Below are positions 56,399 to 64,000 of a DNA stretch of 64,000 nucleotides, one piece after another. A program made the translations under genes and the position numbers. Origin of the DNA: Shewanella eurypsychrophilus (GTDB lineage: Bacteria > Pseudomonadota > Gammaproteobacteria > Enterobacterales > Shewanellaceae); NCBI RefSeq assembly GCF_007004545.3, contig NZ_CP045503.2:3566102-3630101 (forward strand), given 5' to 3'. The notes below the pieces were generated by a model. It was not told where the DNA came from, searched no databases, and was given only the letters and a program-made list of their open reading frames with translations. The stretch's first letter is position 1, and each line of letters begins with the position of its first letter.

Positions 56399-56826
56399 AT
56401 TGGACACTAACCTATTTATATAAAGTCTAAGTTTTAGACTGTAACAAAGAATGTGGCGCATATTCTAACAGCCAAATAGCTTTAGGGAAATTAGCATGAC
56501 CTAAGAAGTTAACTCTGTTTGCATAAAATGCCTTCTATATCTACTTACATACTATTAAGTTCATTAATTTAACTAAGTAACTTCCTACTGCAGCACGTCA
56601 GTTACAACTTGTATAGGAGTGAAATAAGCAGTACACCTTGTCTCAATATTCCATTCTAGGTAAAGATTAAAGTCAATTGCTGCAATTTGAGTGATTTATG
56701 TTCACAATAGGCCAGTCTTGAATAACAATGCATCAGCCCGTGCAAAATAACACCAGACAATTGTTTTTATCTAAAAAACCGTTGACACTAAATCCTTCAT
56801 CCCTATAATACGGCCCCACACAGCGA
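56399..56826. other. Intergenic region between gltX and the tRNA-Val array
   Basis: About 430 bp. It must contain the gltX promoter (not pinned down) and holds the tRNA-Val promoter at its right end. No gene or repeat element recognised. Confidence 0.5.
56782..56809 (+). promoter_or_regulatory. Promoter of the tRNA-Val array
   Basis: TTGACA (56782-56787), 16-bp spacer, TATAAT (56804-56809), followed by CGGCCCC, a GC-rich discriminator as in stringently controlled promoters. First tRNA starts 17 bp later. Confidence 0.88.
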
Positions 56827-56902
56827 GGTCGATTAGCTCAGCTGGGAGAGCACCTCCCTTACAAGGAGGGGGTCACTGGTTCGAGCCCAGTATCGACCAC
56901 CA
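56827..56902 (+). tRNA. tRNA-Val (TAC), copy 1
   Basis: 76 nt with encoded CCA: GGTCGATTAGCTCAGC..., anticodon arm CTCCCTTACAAGGAG (TAC). The spacer after it differs from the others. Confidence 0.97.
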
Positions 56903-56949
56903 TTGTTGTTAGATGGTTTGTTTTAATGATTTCTGTGTTGTAAGTCCCA

Positions 56950-57025
56950 GGTCGATTAGCTCAGCTGGGAGAGCACCTCCCTTACAAGGAGGGGGTCACT
57001 GGTTCGAGCCCAGTATCGACCACCA
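56950..57025 (+). tRNA. tRNA-Val (TAC), copy 2
   Basis: Identical to copy 1. Followed by a 48-bp spacer with a TTTTCTTAG / CTAAGAAAA hairpin, loop TTCACA. Confidence 0.97.
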
Positions 57026-57073
57026 TTTTCTTAGTTCACACTAAGAAAATACACAGTACAATAGAAAGTCCCA

Positions 57074-57149
57074 GGTCGATTAGCTCAGCTGGGAGAGCAC
57101 CTCCCTTACAAGGAGGGGGTCACTGGTTCGAGCCCAGTATCGACCACCA
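57074..57149 (+). tRNA. tRNA-Val (TAC), copy 3
   Basis: Identical to copy 1. The spacer hairpin after it has loop TTCACG. Confidence 0.97.
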
Positions 57150-57197
57150 TTTTCTTAGTTCACGCTAAGAAAATACACAGTACAATAGAAAGTCCCA

Positions 57198-57273
57198 GGT
57201 CGATTAGCTCAGCTGGGAGAGCACCTCCCTTACAAGGAGGGGGTCACTGGTTCGAGCCCAGTATCGACCACCA
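57198..57273 (+). tRNA. tRNA-Val (TAC), copy 4
   Basis: Identical to copy 1. The spacer hairpin after it has loop TTCGCT. Confidence 0.97.
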
Positions 57274-57321
57274 TTTTCTTAGTTCGCTCTAAGAAAATAC
57301 ACAGTACACTAGAAAGTCCCA

Positions 57322-57397
57322 GGTCGATTAGCTCAGCTGGGAGAGCACCTCCCTTACAAGGAGGGGGTCACTGGTTCGAGCCCAGTATCGACCACCA
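57322..57397 (+). tRNA. tRNA-Val (TAC), copy 5
   Basis: Identical to copy 1. The spacer hairpin after it has loop TTCATA. Confidence 0.97.
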
Positions 57398-57445
57398 TTT
57401 TCTTAGTTCATACTAAGAAAATACACAGTTCAATAGAAAGTCCCA

Positions 57446-57521
57446 GGTCGATTAGCTCAGCTGGGAGAGCACCTCCCTTACAAGGAGGGGGTCACTGGTT
57501 CGAGCCCAGTATCGACCACCA
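57446..57521 (+). tRNA. tRNA-Val (TAC), copy 6
   Basis: Identical to copy 1; last of the array. No obvious terminator follows within about 100 bp. Confidence 0.97.
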
Positions 57522-57719
57522 TTATTTCCATACCCTATCTACGTAAATCTACTCATCTCACTTATCCGAAATCACACAATAATTTATTTCCCTAATTAGA
57601 ATATTTATCGTCTAAAAGATCTATTGGCTATAACATTTATCAATAACTCAAGCTAAAAAGTCTCAGTTTCATTTAAATCGTCTATTCTTCAAATATAATC
57701 GTAATTCGAGATGTAAATT

Positions 57720-57947
57720 ATGGCTGATGTCAGTCAATCTGCCTCCCTAAGCAGCATAGCTGCTTACCTCAAGTTAACTCATAATTGTGACGAAGCAACC
57801 GCTTTGGTTGAAGCTAAAGAAGTCATGCAAAATCTAGTCAGCATGAGACAAAAAGGCTTTATTACTGGATGGTATTTCGATGAACATGGCCATCTGGAGT
57901 TACTTCCCAGTGATTCATTATCTCAACGTATTAATCCACAGAAATAA
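57720..57947 (+). CDS. Small hypothetical protein (75 aa)
   Basis: Not recognised. A soluble, mildly acidic protein predicted mostly helical: SSIAAYLKLTHNCDEATALVEAKEVMQNLVSM, then a short GFITGWYFDEHGHLELLP segment that could be a beta hairpin. Begins with ATG after an AT-rich leader. Lies alone between the tRNA-Val array and an MFS transporter. Confidence 0.7.
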   Translation: MADVSQSASLSSIAAYLKLTHNCDEATALVEAKEVMQNLVSMRQKGFITGWYFDEHGHLELLPSDSLSQRINPQK

Positions 57948-57970
57948 ATCACTTTTTTCACCCCACCTGA

Positions 57971-57996
57971 TTAAGTAAAGCAAGCGCTTTACTTAA
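57971..57996. promoter_or_regulatory. Perfect 10-bp inverted repeat TTAAGTAAAG-N6-CTTTACTTAA
   Basis: Lies 24 bp after the small hypothetical gene and about 50 bp before the MFS start. No T-tract follows, so an operator is as likely as a terminator. The centre (CAAGCGCTTTAC) recalls LacI-family operators, but no such regulator is nearby. Confidence 0.45.
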
Positions 57997-58046
57997 TTAA
58001 GCTTTGATGCAATAGTAAAATAACTATCAGCAAAGAAGCTACCTTT

Positions 58047-59324
58047 ATGAGTCATTTTCAGCAAAATCGGTCCAGCTCTCAGGATATACATTCGAATTTA
58101 AGTAACCAGAAGCAGGAAGCAAAGAAAATCTTGTCGATAACCTTGCTGGTAACCTTAATAAGTGTGGCCGGAATTGCCCTTCCCTATCCTATATTAGCCC
58201 CACTTTTTGCTGAAGGTACCTCCCCTTTAACTCAATTTCTCAACCTCCCTTCGGAACTTTTATTAGGCATAGTGTTAGGTATTTATCCACTGGGTATTAT
58301 CATTGGTAGCAGCATCATTGGTGCTATATCTGATAACTATGGACGTAAAAAACTCTTAAGTTTGACCTTACTAGGCAGTGCAGTCGGATACAGTCTGACT
58401 GCTGTAGCAGCTGTTTCTGAAAACTTTTTGTTGTTTTGTCTATCTAGGCTATTAACTGGCTTATGTGAAGGAAACATCTCAATCGCCCGAGCTATTGCTG
58501 CGGATCTACATCCGGTAATCGACAAAACAAGGAGCTTCTCACTTATAAGCTCAATGGGGTATGGCGGCTATTTACTCGGTCCTCTCGCAGGTGGATACCT
58601 TATTGTGGCTGGAATCGATGTTGTATTTTGGATAGCTGCACTTGCTTGTATTATTTGTGCGCTAATGAGCCACTTTCTACTACCCAATAGCTTAGATATG
58701 CCTGATAGGAATGCAGAGATAGGGTCTAGCCTATCATTATTGTCTCAACCAGACTTAAGGCGCTTCTTTTTTCTCTACCTATTGCTCACTATCGGAGTAA
58801 ATCTCTATTATGAATATTACCCGCTTCATCTTGTCCGCGAATTTGGTTATCTATCCATGGATATCAGTTGGGCAACCGTATTTTTGACCACATGTATGAT
58901 TTTAACCAGTATTTTTATCAATCCAATCATTCAAAAGAAACTGGATCACCCGCAGGCAGGCTTACTCGGCATCTTGATGTTTGGATCAGCACTTGCGAGT
59001 TTGCCTCTTTTTATTGATCAAATGTACCTTGTAAGCTTTGCACTTATGGGGGCTGGCATTGCCATTTATAATGGCTTTCTTCCCTCGTATCTTTCGCACT
59101 CCTATGAAAATAGAGCGCAAGGGAAGTTAATGGGCATGCTAGTGACCATCTTCTGTTTAGGTAACTTACTGGCTGCTATAATAGGCGGGGTATTATCTAT
59201 GTTTGATGTCAAATGGGCACTGCTGGTAGGCTCATCTATCACCTTTGTAGCAGGATTTATTTTCTATCATGGGCATTTTAGAGCCCAAATTTGGCCCTTT
59301 GTACCCATAAGCATAAACAAGTGA
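58047..59324 (+). CDS. MFS transporter
   Basis: A 425-residue major-facilitator protein with 12 predicted helices. Loop 2-3 motif A is GAISDNYGRKKLLS and the helix-4 region is SRLLTGLCEGNISIARA. A hydrophilic stretch of about 30 residues precedes helix 1. Likely drug or metabolite efflux (DHA1 type); substrate unknown. Confidence 0.87.
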   Translation: MSHFQQNRSSSQDIHSNLSNQKQEAKKILSITLLVTLISVAGIALPYPILAPLFAEGTSPLTQFLNLPSELLLGIVLGIYPLGIIIGSSIIGAISDNYGRKKLLSLTLLGSAVGYSLTAVAAVSENFLLFCLSRLLTGLCEGNISIARAIAADLHPVIDKTRSFSLISSMGYGGYLLGPLAGGYLIVAGIDVVFWIAALACIICALMSHFLLPNSLDMPDRNAEIGSSLSLLSQPDLRRFFFLYLLLTIGVNLYYEYYPLHLVREFGYLSMDISWATVFLTTCMILTSIFINPIIQKKLDHPQAGLLGILMFGSALASLPLFIDQMYLVSFALMGAGIAIYNGFLPSYLSHSYENRAQGKLMGMLVTIFCLGNLLAAIIGGVLSMFDVKWALLVGSSITFVAGFIFYHGHFRAQIWPFVPISINK

Positions 59325-59386
59325 GCGACTCACATAATTAGAGCTTTAAGATGCTCCTGACACAGGATGAAAGCAAGATAGCTAAC

Positions 59387-60664
59387 CTAATGCTCGGTAA
59401 CCAGTACTGAGCGTGTTCTGGTACTCTGTGGGCTCATAAGCTTTAACATTACTAAGCTAAGCCCAACTAAAACGATGACAGAGCCAAGAACCACGCCAGG
59501 CCATCCCCATTGATGCCAAAAAGGCAATAATAAAGGTCCACCTAATGCCGCACCAAGATAATAACTACACAGGTATAATGCAGTGGCTTTAGCTCGGTGT
59601 GATTTAGCTCTGCGAGCAACCCAAGCATTACAGCCACTATGAATAAAGAAAAAGCCACAGGCCGTCATCAAAAAACCTATACATATAAATGCACTGGTAT
59701 CGATTAGCGTCACTAAGCTTCCAGCGAACATCATCAGCAATGAAAGTCTAAATATGCTGGTGCGACCAAACCTTTTTATCCAATGGCTGGAGTAATAAGA
59801 AGCAAGTGTACCGCTGAGGTAACAGAGAAAAATCAAGGTGACCTCAAACCGGCCCCAATTGAATGGCTCACTCATCAAATGCAACTGAATATAGCTAAAC
59901 TGATTCACCATCACTAAAAATGCCAGGCCACCAACAAGATAGATTTGTCTAAGTCTTTTATCCTTTAGATGTTCAACAAAGCCACCTATATCAGCTTTCA
60001 TTTCGCCAGACAGATCCCGATAATTCAATCTCGGGGCTGCGAGTGTCCGTTTTGATTGCTTCGGTAATAAAACATGTACCAGAACCACGCCGAACACGGA
60101 AATCAATAAAATAAAGCCAATCACTTGTTGCCATTGAAAATACAGTGACAGCCCACCACCGATTATCCTGCCAGCAATCCCTCCCAAGCTATTTGCTGCA
60201 ATGTAAATAGCGCCAGCCTTTAACATGGCATGCTGACTTAATTCATCTTTAAAATATGCCATAGCAATAGCTGGTACTGCAGCAAGTAATGCCCCCTGCA
60301 TCACCCTGAGAGCAACTAAATATGAGAAATCGGCCACGAACATCATCAACAAATCAGTTAAGAGTAAAAGATATAGGCTTATCATTAAGGGGGTTTTGCG
60401 GCCAAATCTGTCCGACAGTACCGCATATATCAACAGGGAAAATGCCATAGAAAAACTAGTGACAGAAAGCAGTAACGTCGAGTGACTGATATCTACATCG
60501 AATGTCTCGGCAATTAAAGGCAAGATCCCTTGAACCAAATAAAGATTGATATAAATAATGACTGAAGCTATAGACAAGCCCCAGATAAGTCTTATCTCAT
60601 TTTTCTTAAGCTTACTCGCTAACATCACAGGCCCATACATCTCAGTTATAAACGCGATAGACAT
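59387..60664 (-). CDS. MFS transporter (YnfM-like)
   Basis: A 425-residue 12-helix carrier, with motif A VLSDRFGRKTPLM and ALRVMQGALLAAVPAIAMAYF in helices 4-5. It is divergent from a LysR regulator, the same pairing as ynfM/ynfL in E. coli. Substrate unknown; probably an exporter controlled by the regulator. The exact start is uncertain (ATG 60664 or a later one). Confidence 0.87.
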   Translation of the reverse strand: MSIAFITEMYGPVMLASKLKKNEIRLIWGLSIASVIIYINLYLVQGILPLIAETFDVDISHSTLLLSVTSFSMAFSLLIYAVLSDRFGRKTPLMISLYLLLLTDLLMMFVADFSYLVALRVMQGALLAAVPAIAMAYFKDELSQHAMLKAGAIYIAANSLGGIAGRIIGGGLSLYFQWQQVIGFILLISVFGVVLVHVLLPKQSKRTLAAPRLNYRDLSGEMKADIGGFVEHLKDKRLRQIYLVGGLAFLVMVNQFSYIQLHLMSEPFNWGRFEVTLIFLCYLSGTLASYYSSHWIKRFGRTSIFRLSLLMMFAGSLVTLIDTSAFICIGFLMTACGFFFIHSGCNAWVARRAKSHRAKATALYLCSYYLGAALGGPLLLPFWHQWGWPGVVLGSVIVLVGLSLVMLKLMSPQSTRTRSVLVTEH

Positions 60665-60728
60665 AGGTTAGCACCGGAGTTAATATAACAATAATAGATT
60701 AAAGCAATGGAAACTATTGTTTTTTGTT

Positions 60729-61616
60729 ATGGATATACGTCAACTAAAACACTTAGATGCTTTGGCAAAAGAGGCTAATTTTACCAAGGCTGCACAACGA
60801 CTCAATATGGCCCAGCCCGCTTTGAGCCAAAGTATTAAACGGCTTGAAATTTCCTTGGGGGTAACCTTAGTTAACCGTACAAGCTCATCGAGTCAACGTG
60901 GAAAGCAAATAAGCCTCACAGCTGAAGGTAAAGCCCTTCACCAGCATGCGATATTGATCATCAAGCAGCTAAAACAAGCCGAAGCACATATTAAGTCTAT
61001 GGCAAACCTCACAAAAGGCGAAGTCAGAATAGGGGTTCCAGGCATGCTGGGATCTTTCTATCTTCCATCAAGACTAATGGCTTTTCGGCATCAATACCCG
61101 GATCTCAAGCTTTCATTGTTTGAAGGCGGCACCCGTGACTCGCTGAAAATGCTAGCCCGAGAAGAAGTTGATATCGCCATAATAACCGCAAACGATTTGA
61201 GTCCAGAATTTGACAGTCATCTATTACTCAGTGAGCAAATGGTCGTAGCCATGGCCTATGAACACCCATTAGCTGATAACGTCAGCATACGGCTCGAACA
61301 GTTTTTTGAACACGAGTTAGTGATGTTTAAACCAGGTTATTTTCACCGAGAATGGATGCTTTCACAAGCTAAAGCCCTATCGCTCACTGCAAATATTGCC
61401 TTTGAAACCAATCTAATCAATTTAATAAAACAAGTCGTGTCACAAGGCTATGCCATCACCAGTGTGTTAGAGATGGCCATCAGTGATAAAGATGAAATAT
61501 TAGCCAAGCCATTCGAGCCAGCCGTCTATCTAGACCTTCATATCGCCTGGAAAAAGCAGCGCCCAATCAGCCAGGCTGATAGGGCATTTGTCGAGTTTTT
61601 GATGAAAAATAGGTAA
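60729..61616 (+). CDS. LysR-family transcriptional regulator
   Basis: A 295-residue LTTR: N-terminal HTH (MDIRQLKHLDALAKEANFTKAAQRL, AQPALSQSIKRLE) and a periplasmic-binding-like effector domain from about 92. The start at 60729 is the family start. The intergenic region with the MFS gene has AACAATA (60687-60693) and TATTGTT (60715-60721), a widely spaced inverted repeat that may be its operator. Confidence 0.9.
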   Translation: MDIRQLKHLDALAKEANFTKAAQRLNMAQPALSQSIKRLEISLGVTLVNRTSSSSQRGKQISLTAEGKALHQHAILIIKQLKQAEAHIKSMANLTKGEVRIGVPGMLGSFYLPSRLMAFRHQYPDLKLSLFEGGTRDSLKMLAREEVDIAIITANDLSPEFDSHLLLSEQMVVAMAYEHPLADNVSIRLEQFFEHELVMFKPGYFHREWMLSQAKALSLTANIAFETNLINLIKQVVSQGYAITSVLEMAISDKDEILAKPFEPAVYLDLHIAWKKQRPISQADRAFVEFLMKNR

Positions 61617-61664
61617 CAGAGATTTATAAGTTACAAACAGACAAATCTCTACATCTCTACATAA

Positions 61665-62321
61665 TTAGACGGCATCAAATTGATTCTCTGGCATCGCCTG
61701 AATAAATGCATCCAATTGATTACAATTTTCTGTGATCCGCAAAATGTTAGGATAAGCACTCAAATCCACCTTGAAGCGATGTGCGTTATACACCTGAGGG
61801 ATTAAGCAAAGATCCACCACAGTAATGCTATCACCAAAACAGAAACGACCAGCATGTTTCTCCAATTGCTTCTCAAATGCGCTAAAACCTTCATGGATCC
61901 AATGGTGGTACCATGCTGTCTTAGCCTCATCTGTAATGGCTAACTCACTCGCTAAATACTGTAATACCTTCAAATTATTTAACGGGTGAACTTCACAAGC
62001 GATAGCAAAAGCAAGAGAGCGCATTAACGCTTTTGACTGTACATCACTCGGGATGAGTTTGCTTTCAGGGTAGCGCTCATCTAAATACTCTAAAATGGCC
62101 ATAGATTGAGATAAAACAAATTCTTTGCCCTGGTCATCGGTATCGATAAGAGTGGGAACCAGTTCCTGCGGATTCATCAATGCATAGTCAGACTGATGCT
62201 GCTCTCCACCATTTTTGACTAAATGTACCGAGATCTGCTCGGCATCAAGCTCTTTTAAATTTAACGCGATTCTAACGCGATAGGCAGCACTCGAACGCCA
62301 ATATCCATAGAGCTTCAACAT
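61665..62321 (-). CDS. maiA: Maleylacetoacetate isomerase (zeta-class GST)
   Basis: A 218-residue thioredoxin-fold/GST protein: N-terminal LYGYWRSSAAYRVRIALNLK with the zeta-class SSAAYRVR signature, NPQELVPTLID, SQSMAILEYLDERYP, and a C-terminal helical domain (VDLCLIPQVYNAHRF). It isomerises 4-maleylacetoacetate to fumarylacetoacetate in tyrosine breakdown; the next enzyme is encoded just upstream. Confidence 0.95.
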   Translation of the reverse strand: MLKLYGYWRSSAAYRVRIALNLKELDAEQISVHLVKNGGEQHQSDYALMNPQELVPTLIDTDDQGKEFVLSQSMAILEYLDERYPESKLIPSDVQSKALMRSLAFAIACEVHPLNNLKVLQYLASELAITDEAKTAWYHHWIHEGFSAFEKQLEKHAGRFCFGDSITVVDLCLIPQVYNAHRFKVDLSAYPNILRITENCNQLDAFIQAMPENQFDAV

Positions 62322-62344
62322 AGTTATTCCTTATCAATGTGTAT

Positions 62345-62378
62345 AAAAAAGGCCAATTCAAAGAATCGGCCTTTTTTT
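62345..62378 (-). terminator. Terminator-like hairpin between the FAH-family gene and maiA
   Basis: AAAAAAGGCC-A-ATTC, AAA loop, GAAT-C-GGCCTTTTTTT, with T-tracts on both strands. It would limit readthrough from the FAH-family gene into maiA. Confidence 0.65.
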
Positions 62379-62385
62379 AAAGTAT

Positions 62386-62441
62386 ATACCCAAGCCACTT
62401 CTCGACATGCTGAATCCTACATTTCGAGGTCGTTTTGGTAT
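62386..62441. repeat. Short imperfect hairpin repeat (ATACC...GGTAT)
   Basis: ATACCCAAGCCACTTCTCGA and TCGAGGTCGTTTTGGTAT form imperfect inverted ends around about 18 bp. Probably a small dispersed intergenic repeat; only one copy in the window. Confidence 0.35.
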
Positions 62442-62450
62442 AGATATTAA

Positions 62451-63437
62451 TTACCCTTTGTACTCGACTACTTGTTGATCAATCGAACCAAAAATCGTTT
62501 GCTCATTATCATCAAGCATCTCGATACGAACGCGATCACCAAACTTCATAAATGACGTAGAGGGTTTTCCATCGGCAATAGTCTCAAGCATGCGAATCTC
62601 AGCTAGACAGCTCGAGCCGGCACTGCGATCATAGTTTGAGATTGTACCCGACCCGATAATTGCACCCGCTCCAAGGGGACGAGTTTTTGCAACATGAGAG
62701 ACTAACTGACTAAAGTTAAAGGTCATGTCTACGCCCGCATTAGGGCGGCCAAATAACTCAGTGTTCAAATGAGTGATCAAAGGCAAATGGACTTTCGAAT
62801 CCTCCCAACGCGCGCCTAACTCATCTGGCGTCACGGCAACAGGAGAAAAACTGCTTGATGGTTTAGCTTGATAAAAACCAAACCCTTTAGCCAGCTCCCC
62901 AGGGATCAGATTACGCAAAGACACATCATTCACTAGCATAAGTAGCCTAATGTGCTTTTGTGCAGCATCAATGCTCACACCCATTGGCACATCATCAGTG
63001 ATCACAGCAATCTCAGACTCAAAATCAATCCCCCACTCCTCACTTGCAAGTGGGATATCAGCTTTAGGCGCAATAAAACAATCTGAACCACCTTGATAAA
63101 CCAGTGGATCGGTCCAAAATGTTTCTGGCATTTCAGCACCACGGGCCTTACGAACAAGTTCCACGTGGTTCACATAGGCACTACCATCTGCCCATTGATA
63201 TGCACGAGGAAGTGGTGATAGACACTTTTCTTCATCAAAATCTATCGCATTGTCAATCAAACCGTCATTCAATGCTTCATACAACTCTTGTAACTGTGGT
63301 TGAAGCAGTACCCATGTATCCATCAATTGTTGCATCGTATGGGCAATTGCAGGCACAGCCACGGCTTTGGAAAGATCTTTACTCACTAACATCAACTGGC
63401 CGTCACGGCGACCATTGTTATAACTGGCTAACTTCAT
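62451..63437 (-). CDS. Fumarylacetoacetate hydrolase family protein
   Basis: A 328-residue FAH-family enzyme: QGGSDCFIAPKADIPL, GIDFESEIAVITDDVPMG with metal-ligand acids, and GAGAIIGSGTISNYD in the C-terminal catalytic part. AGGAGCAGGT precedes the ATG. Next to maiA it should be the final step of tyrosine catabolism, releasing fumarate and acetoacetate. Confidence 0.93.
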   Translation of the reverse strand: MKLASYNNGRRDGQLMLVSKDLSKAVAVPAIAHTMQQLMDTWVLLQPQLQELYEALNDGLIDNAIDFDEEKCLSPLPRAYQWADGSAYVNHVELVRKARGAEMPETFWTDPLVYQGGSDCFIAPKADIPLASEEWGIDFESEIAVITDDVPMGVSIDAAQKHIRLLMLVNDVSLRNLIPGELAKGFGFYQAKPSSSFSPVAVTPDELGARWEDSKVHLPLITHLNTELFGRPNAGVDMTFNFSQLVSHVAKTRPLGAGAIIGSGTISNYDRSAGSSCLAEIRMLETIADGKPSTSFMKFGDRVRIEMLDDNEQTIFGSIDQQVVEYKG

Positions 63438-63546
63438 ACCTGCTCCTATCTAAATAAATCTCAAATGAGAAAAAATCTCACTCGAATATCAAATCTCTTG
63501 TAATAATGGCTATATAAATACCTTAAGCATAGACAGATAGGAATAG

Positions 63547-63562
63547 CGTGATAGAAATCACG
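63547..63562. promoter_or_regulatory. CRP-like palindrome CGTGAT-AGAA-ATCACG
   Basis: Contains GTGA-N6-TCAC, the CRP core, as a perfect 6-4-6 inverted repeat, 110-125 bp upstream of the FAH-family start. Another regulator of amino-acid catabolism could also use it. Confidence 0.5.
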
Positions 63563-63585
63563 TAATACTGACGTACCCTCTATTT

Positions 63586-63603
63586 TGTAAAGATATTTAT
63601 ACA
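63586..63603. promoter_or_regulatory. TyrR box
   Basis: TGTAAA-GATATT-TATACA differs at one base from the TyrR consensus TGTAAA-N6-TTTACA. It lies between tyrR and the FAH-family gene, about 150 bp upstream of the latter. Confidence 0.65.
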
Positions 63604-63678
63604 GGCTTGGGATCACGCTCAAACATGGGCTTCTCACCTAAAAAGTGATGAAAGCCCATTCTAATCGTGGTAATTAAT

Positions 63679-64000
63679 CTACTTTTTTTTACTGATCTTA
63701 TACTCACGTAGTTTGTTGGCGATTGCGGTATGAGATACACCGAGCTTTTTCGCCAACTGGCGTGTACTTGGATAGGCAGGATACAAGCGTCTGAGCAGAC
63801 TGGATTCAAACTGTTTCATAGCTTGATCTAAACTACCCTCGAATTGATGATCGAAATAACCAAAACCTTCTGCATAGGAAGGTAACTTCAATTGATCAAC
63901 GTTTAACTCTGCCGAACCATCCCACATAGATACTGCGCGGAAAATGGCATTTTTTAGCTGACGAACATTGCCTGGCCACGCATAGTTGAGCAGATGCTCA
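63679..64000 (-). CDS. tyrR: Aromatic amino-acid regulator TyrR, C-terminal part (5' end outside window)
   Basis: About 107 codons up to the window edge. The AAA+ sigma-54-activator end reads LLNYAWPGNVRQLKNAIFRA, then a linker, then the DNA-binding Fis-like helix-turn-helix STRQLAKKLGVSHTAIANKLREY. This pattern is TyrR (PhhR). It controls aromatic amino-acid uptake and catabolism; the adjacent genes and TyrR box fit. Confidence 0.92.
   Translation of the reverse strand, partial: EHLLNYAWPGNVRQLKNAIFRAVSMWDGSAELNVDQLKLPSYAEGFGYFDHQFEGSLDQAMKQFESSLLRRLYPAYPSTRQLAKKLGVSHTAIANKLREYKISKKK

Overview
The window is a gammaproteobacterial chromosome segment, most likely from a marine Shewanella. Reasons: the gene orders (suhB/trmJ/cysE/iscRSUA-hscBA-fdx, queA-tgt-yajC-secD-secF, tRNA-Ala/gltX/tRNA-Val), the many stand-alone cytochrome-like and c-di-GMP genes, and a family of short TACCA...TGGTA inverted-repeat elements of a kind common between Shewanella genes. 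The species is inferred only. Nothing looks like a prophage or plasmid, and no CRISPR array or rRNA gene was seen.

Layout. 1-5.6 kb: ybbA/ybbP ABC exporter genes divergent from tesA, a DUF481 outer-membrane protein, an inverted-repeat element, and a response regulator with GGDEF and EAL domains. 5.7-14.6 kb: the least ordinary stretch. It holds two lipoproteins with paired CxxCH haem motifs (the first fused to a parallel beta-helix domain), an AraC-type regulator, a TonB-dependent receptor and a long AT-rich gap with a possible 31-residue peptide gene. Fur-box-like palindromes precede both the first lipoprotein and the receptor, so this may be one iron-responsive envelope locus. 14.6-23.7 kb: ndk, iscX, the full ISC iron-sulfur assembly operon with two adjacent IscR-like operators, cysE, trmJ and divergent suhB. 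23.9-30.4 kb: psiE (with a consensus CRP site), a PilZ protein, a ParA-type ATPase overlapping a ribbon-helix-helix-like protein, yecH, and a LytS/LytTR two-component pair next to a CstA-family transporter whose promoter region carries a direct repeat of the type LytTR regulators bind.

30.4-49.6 kb: mainly housekeeping genes on the minus strand. These are yaeQ, a sirohaem-synthase N-domain enzyme behind a Fur-like box, a DUF2007/zinc-ribbon protein, secF-secD-yajC-tgt-queA, then acpH and rluA on the plus strand, sstT, a CheV-like protein, a phospholipase-D lipoprotein, a tyrosine phosphatase, a DEAD-box helicase, and an alkylation-repair pair (Ada-AlkA fusion overlapping an O6-alkylguanine methyltransferase). 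49.7-51.9 kb: an ABC half-transporter and another inverted-repeat element, which appears to split a small reading frame.

52.1-57.5 kb: a large tRNA region around gltX. A minus-strand array has two tRNA-Ala(GGC), ten identical tRNA-Glu(TTC) and four tRNA-Glu-like relics with insertions in the D and anticodon loops, built by tandem duplications (226-bp and 782-bp periods). On the other side of gltX are six identical tRNA-Val(TAC) genes. The tRNA-Glu synthetase gene thus sits next to a very large stock of its own substrate tRNA genes. 57.7-64 kb: a small hypothetical gene, two MFS transporters, a LysR regulator, and the tyrosine-catabolism genes maiA and a fumarylacetoacetase-family gene beside the partial tyrR, with a TyrR box and a CRP-like palindrome between them.

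Limits: families are named from recognised motifs and remembered homologues; no database search was run. Binding sites were matched by eye against published consensus sequences.
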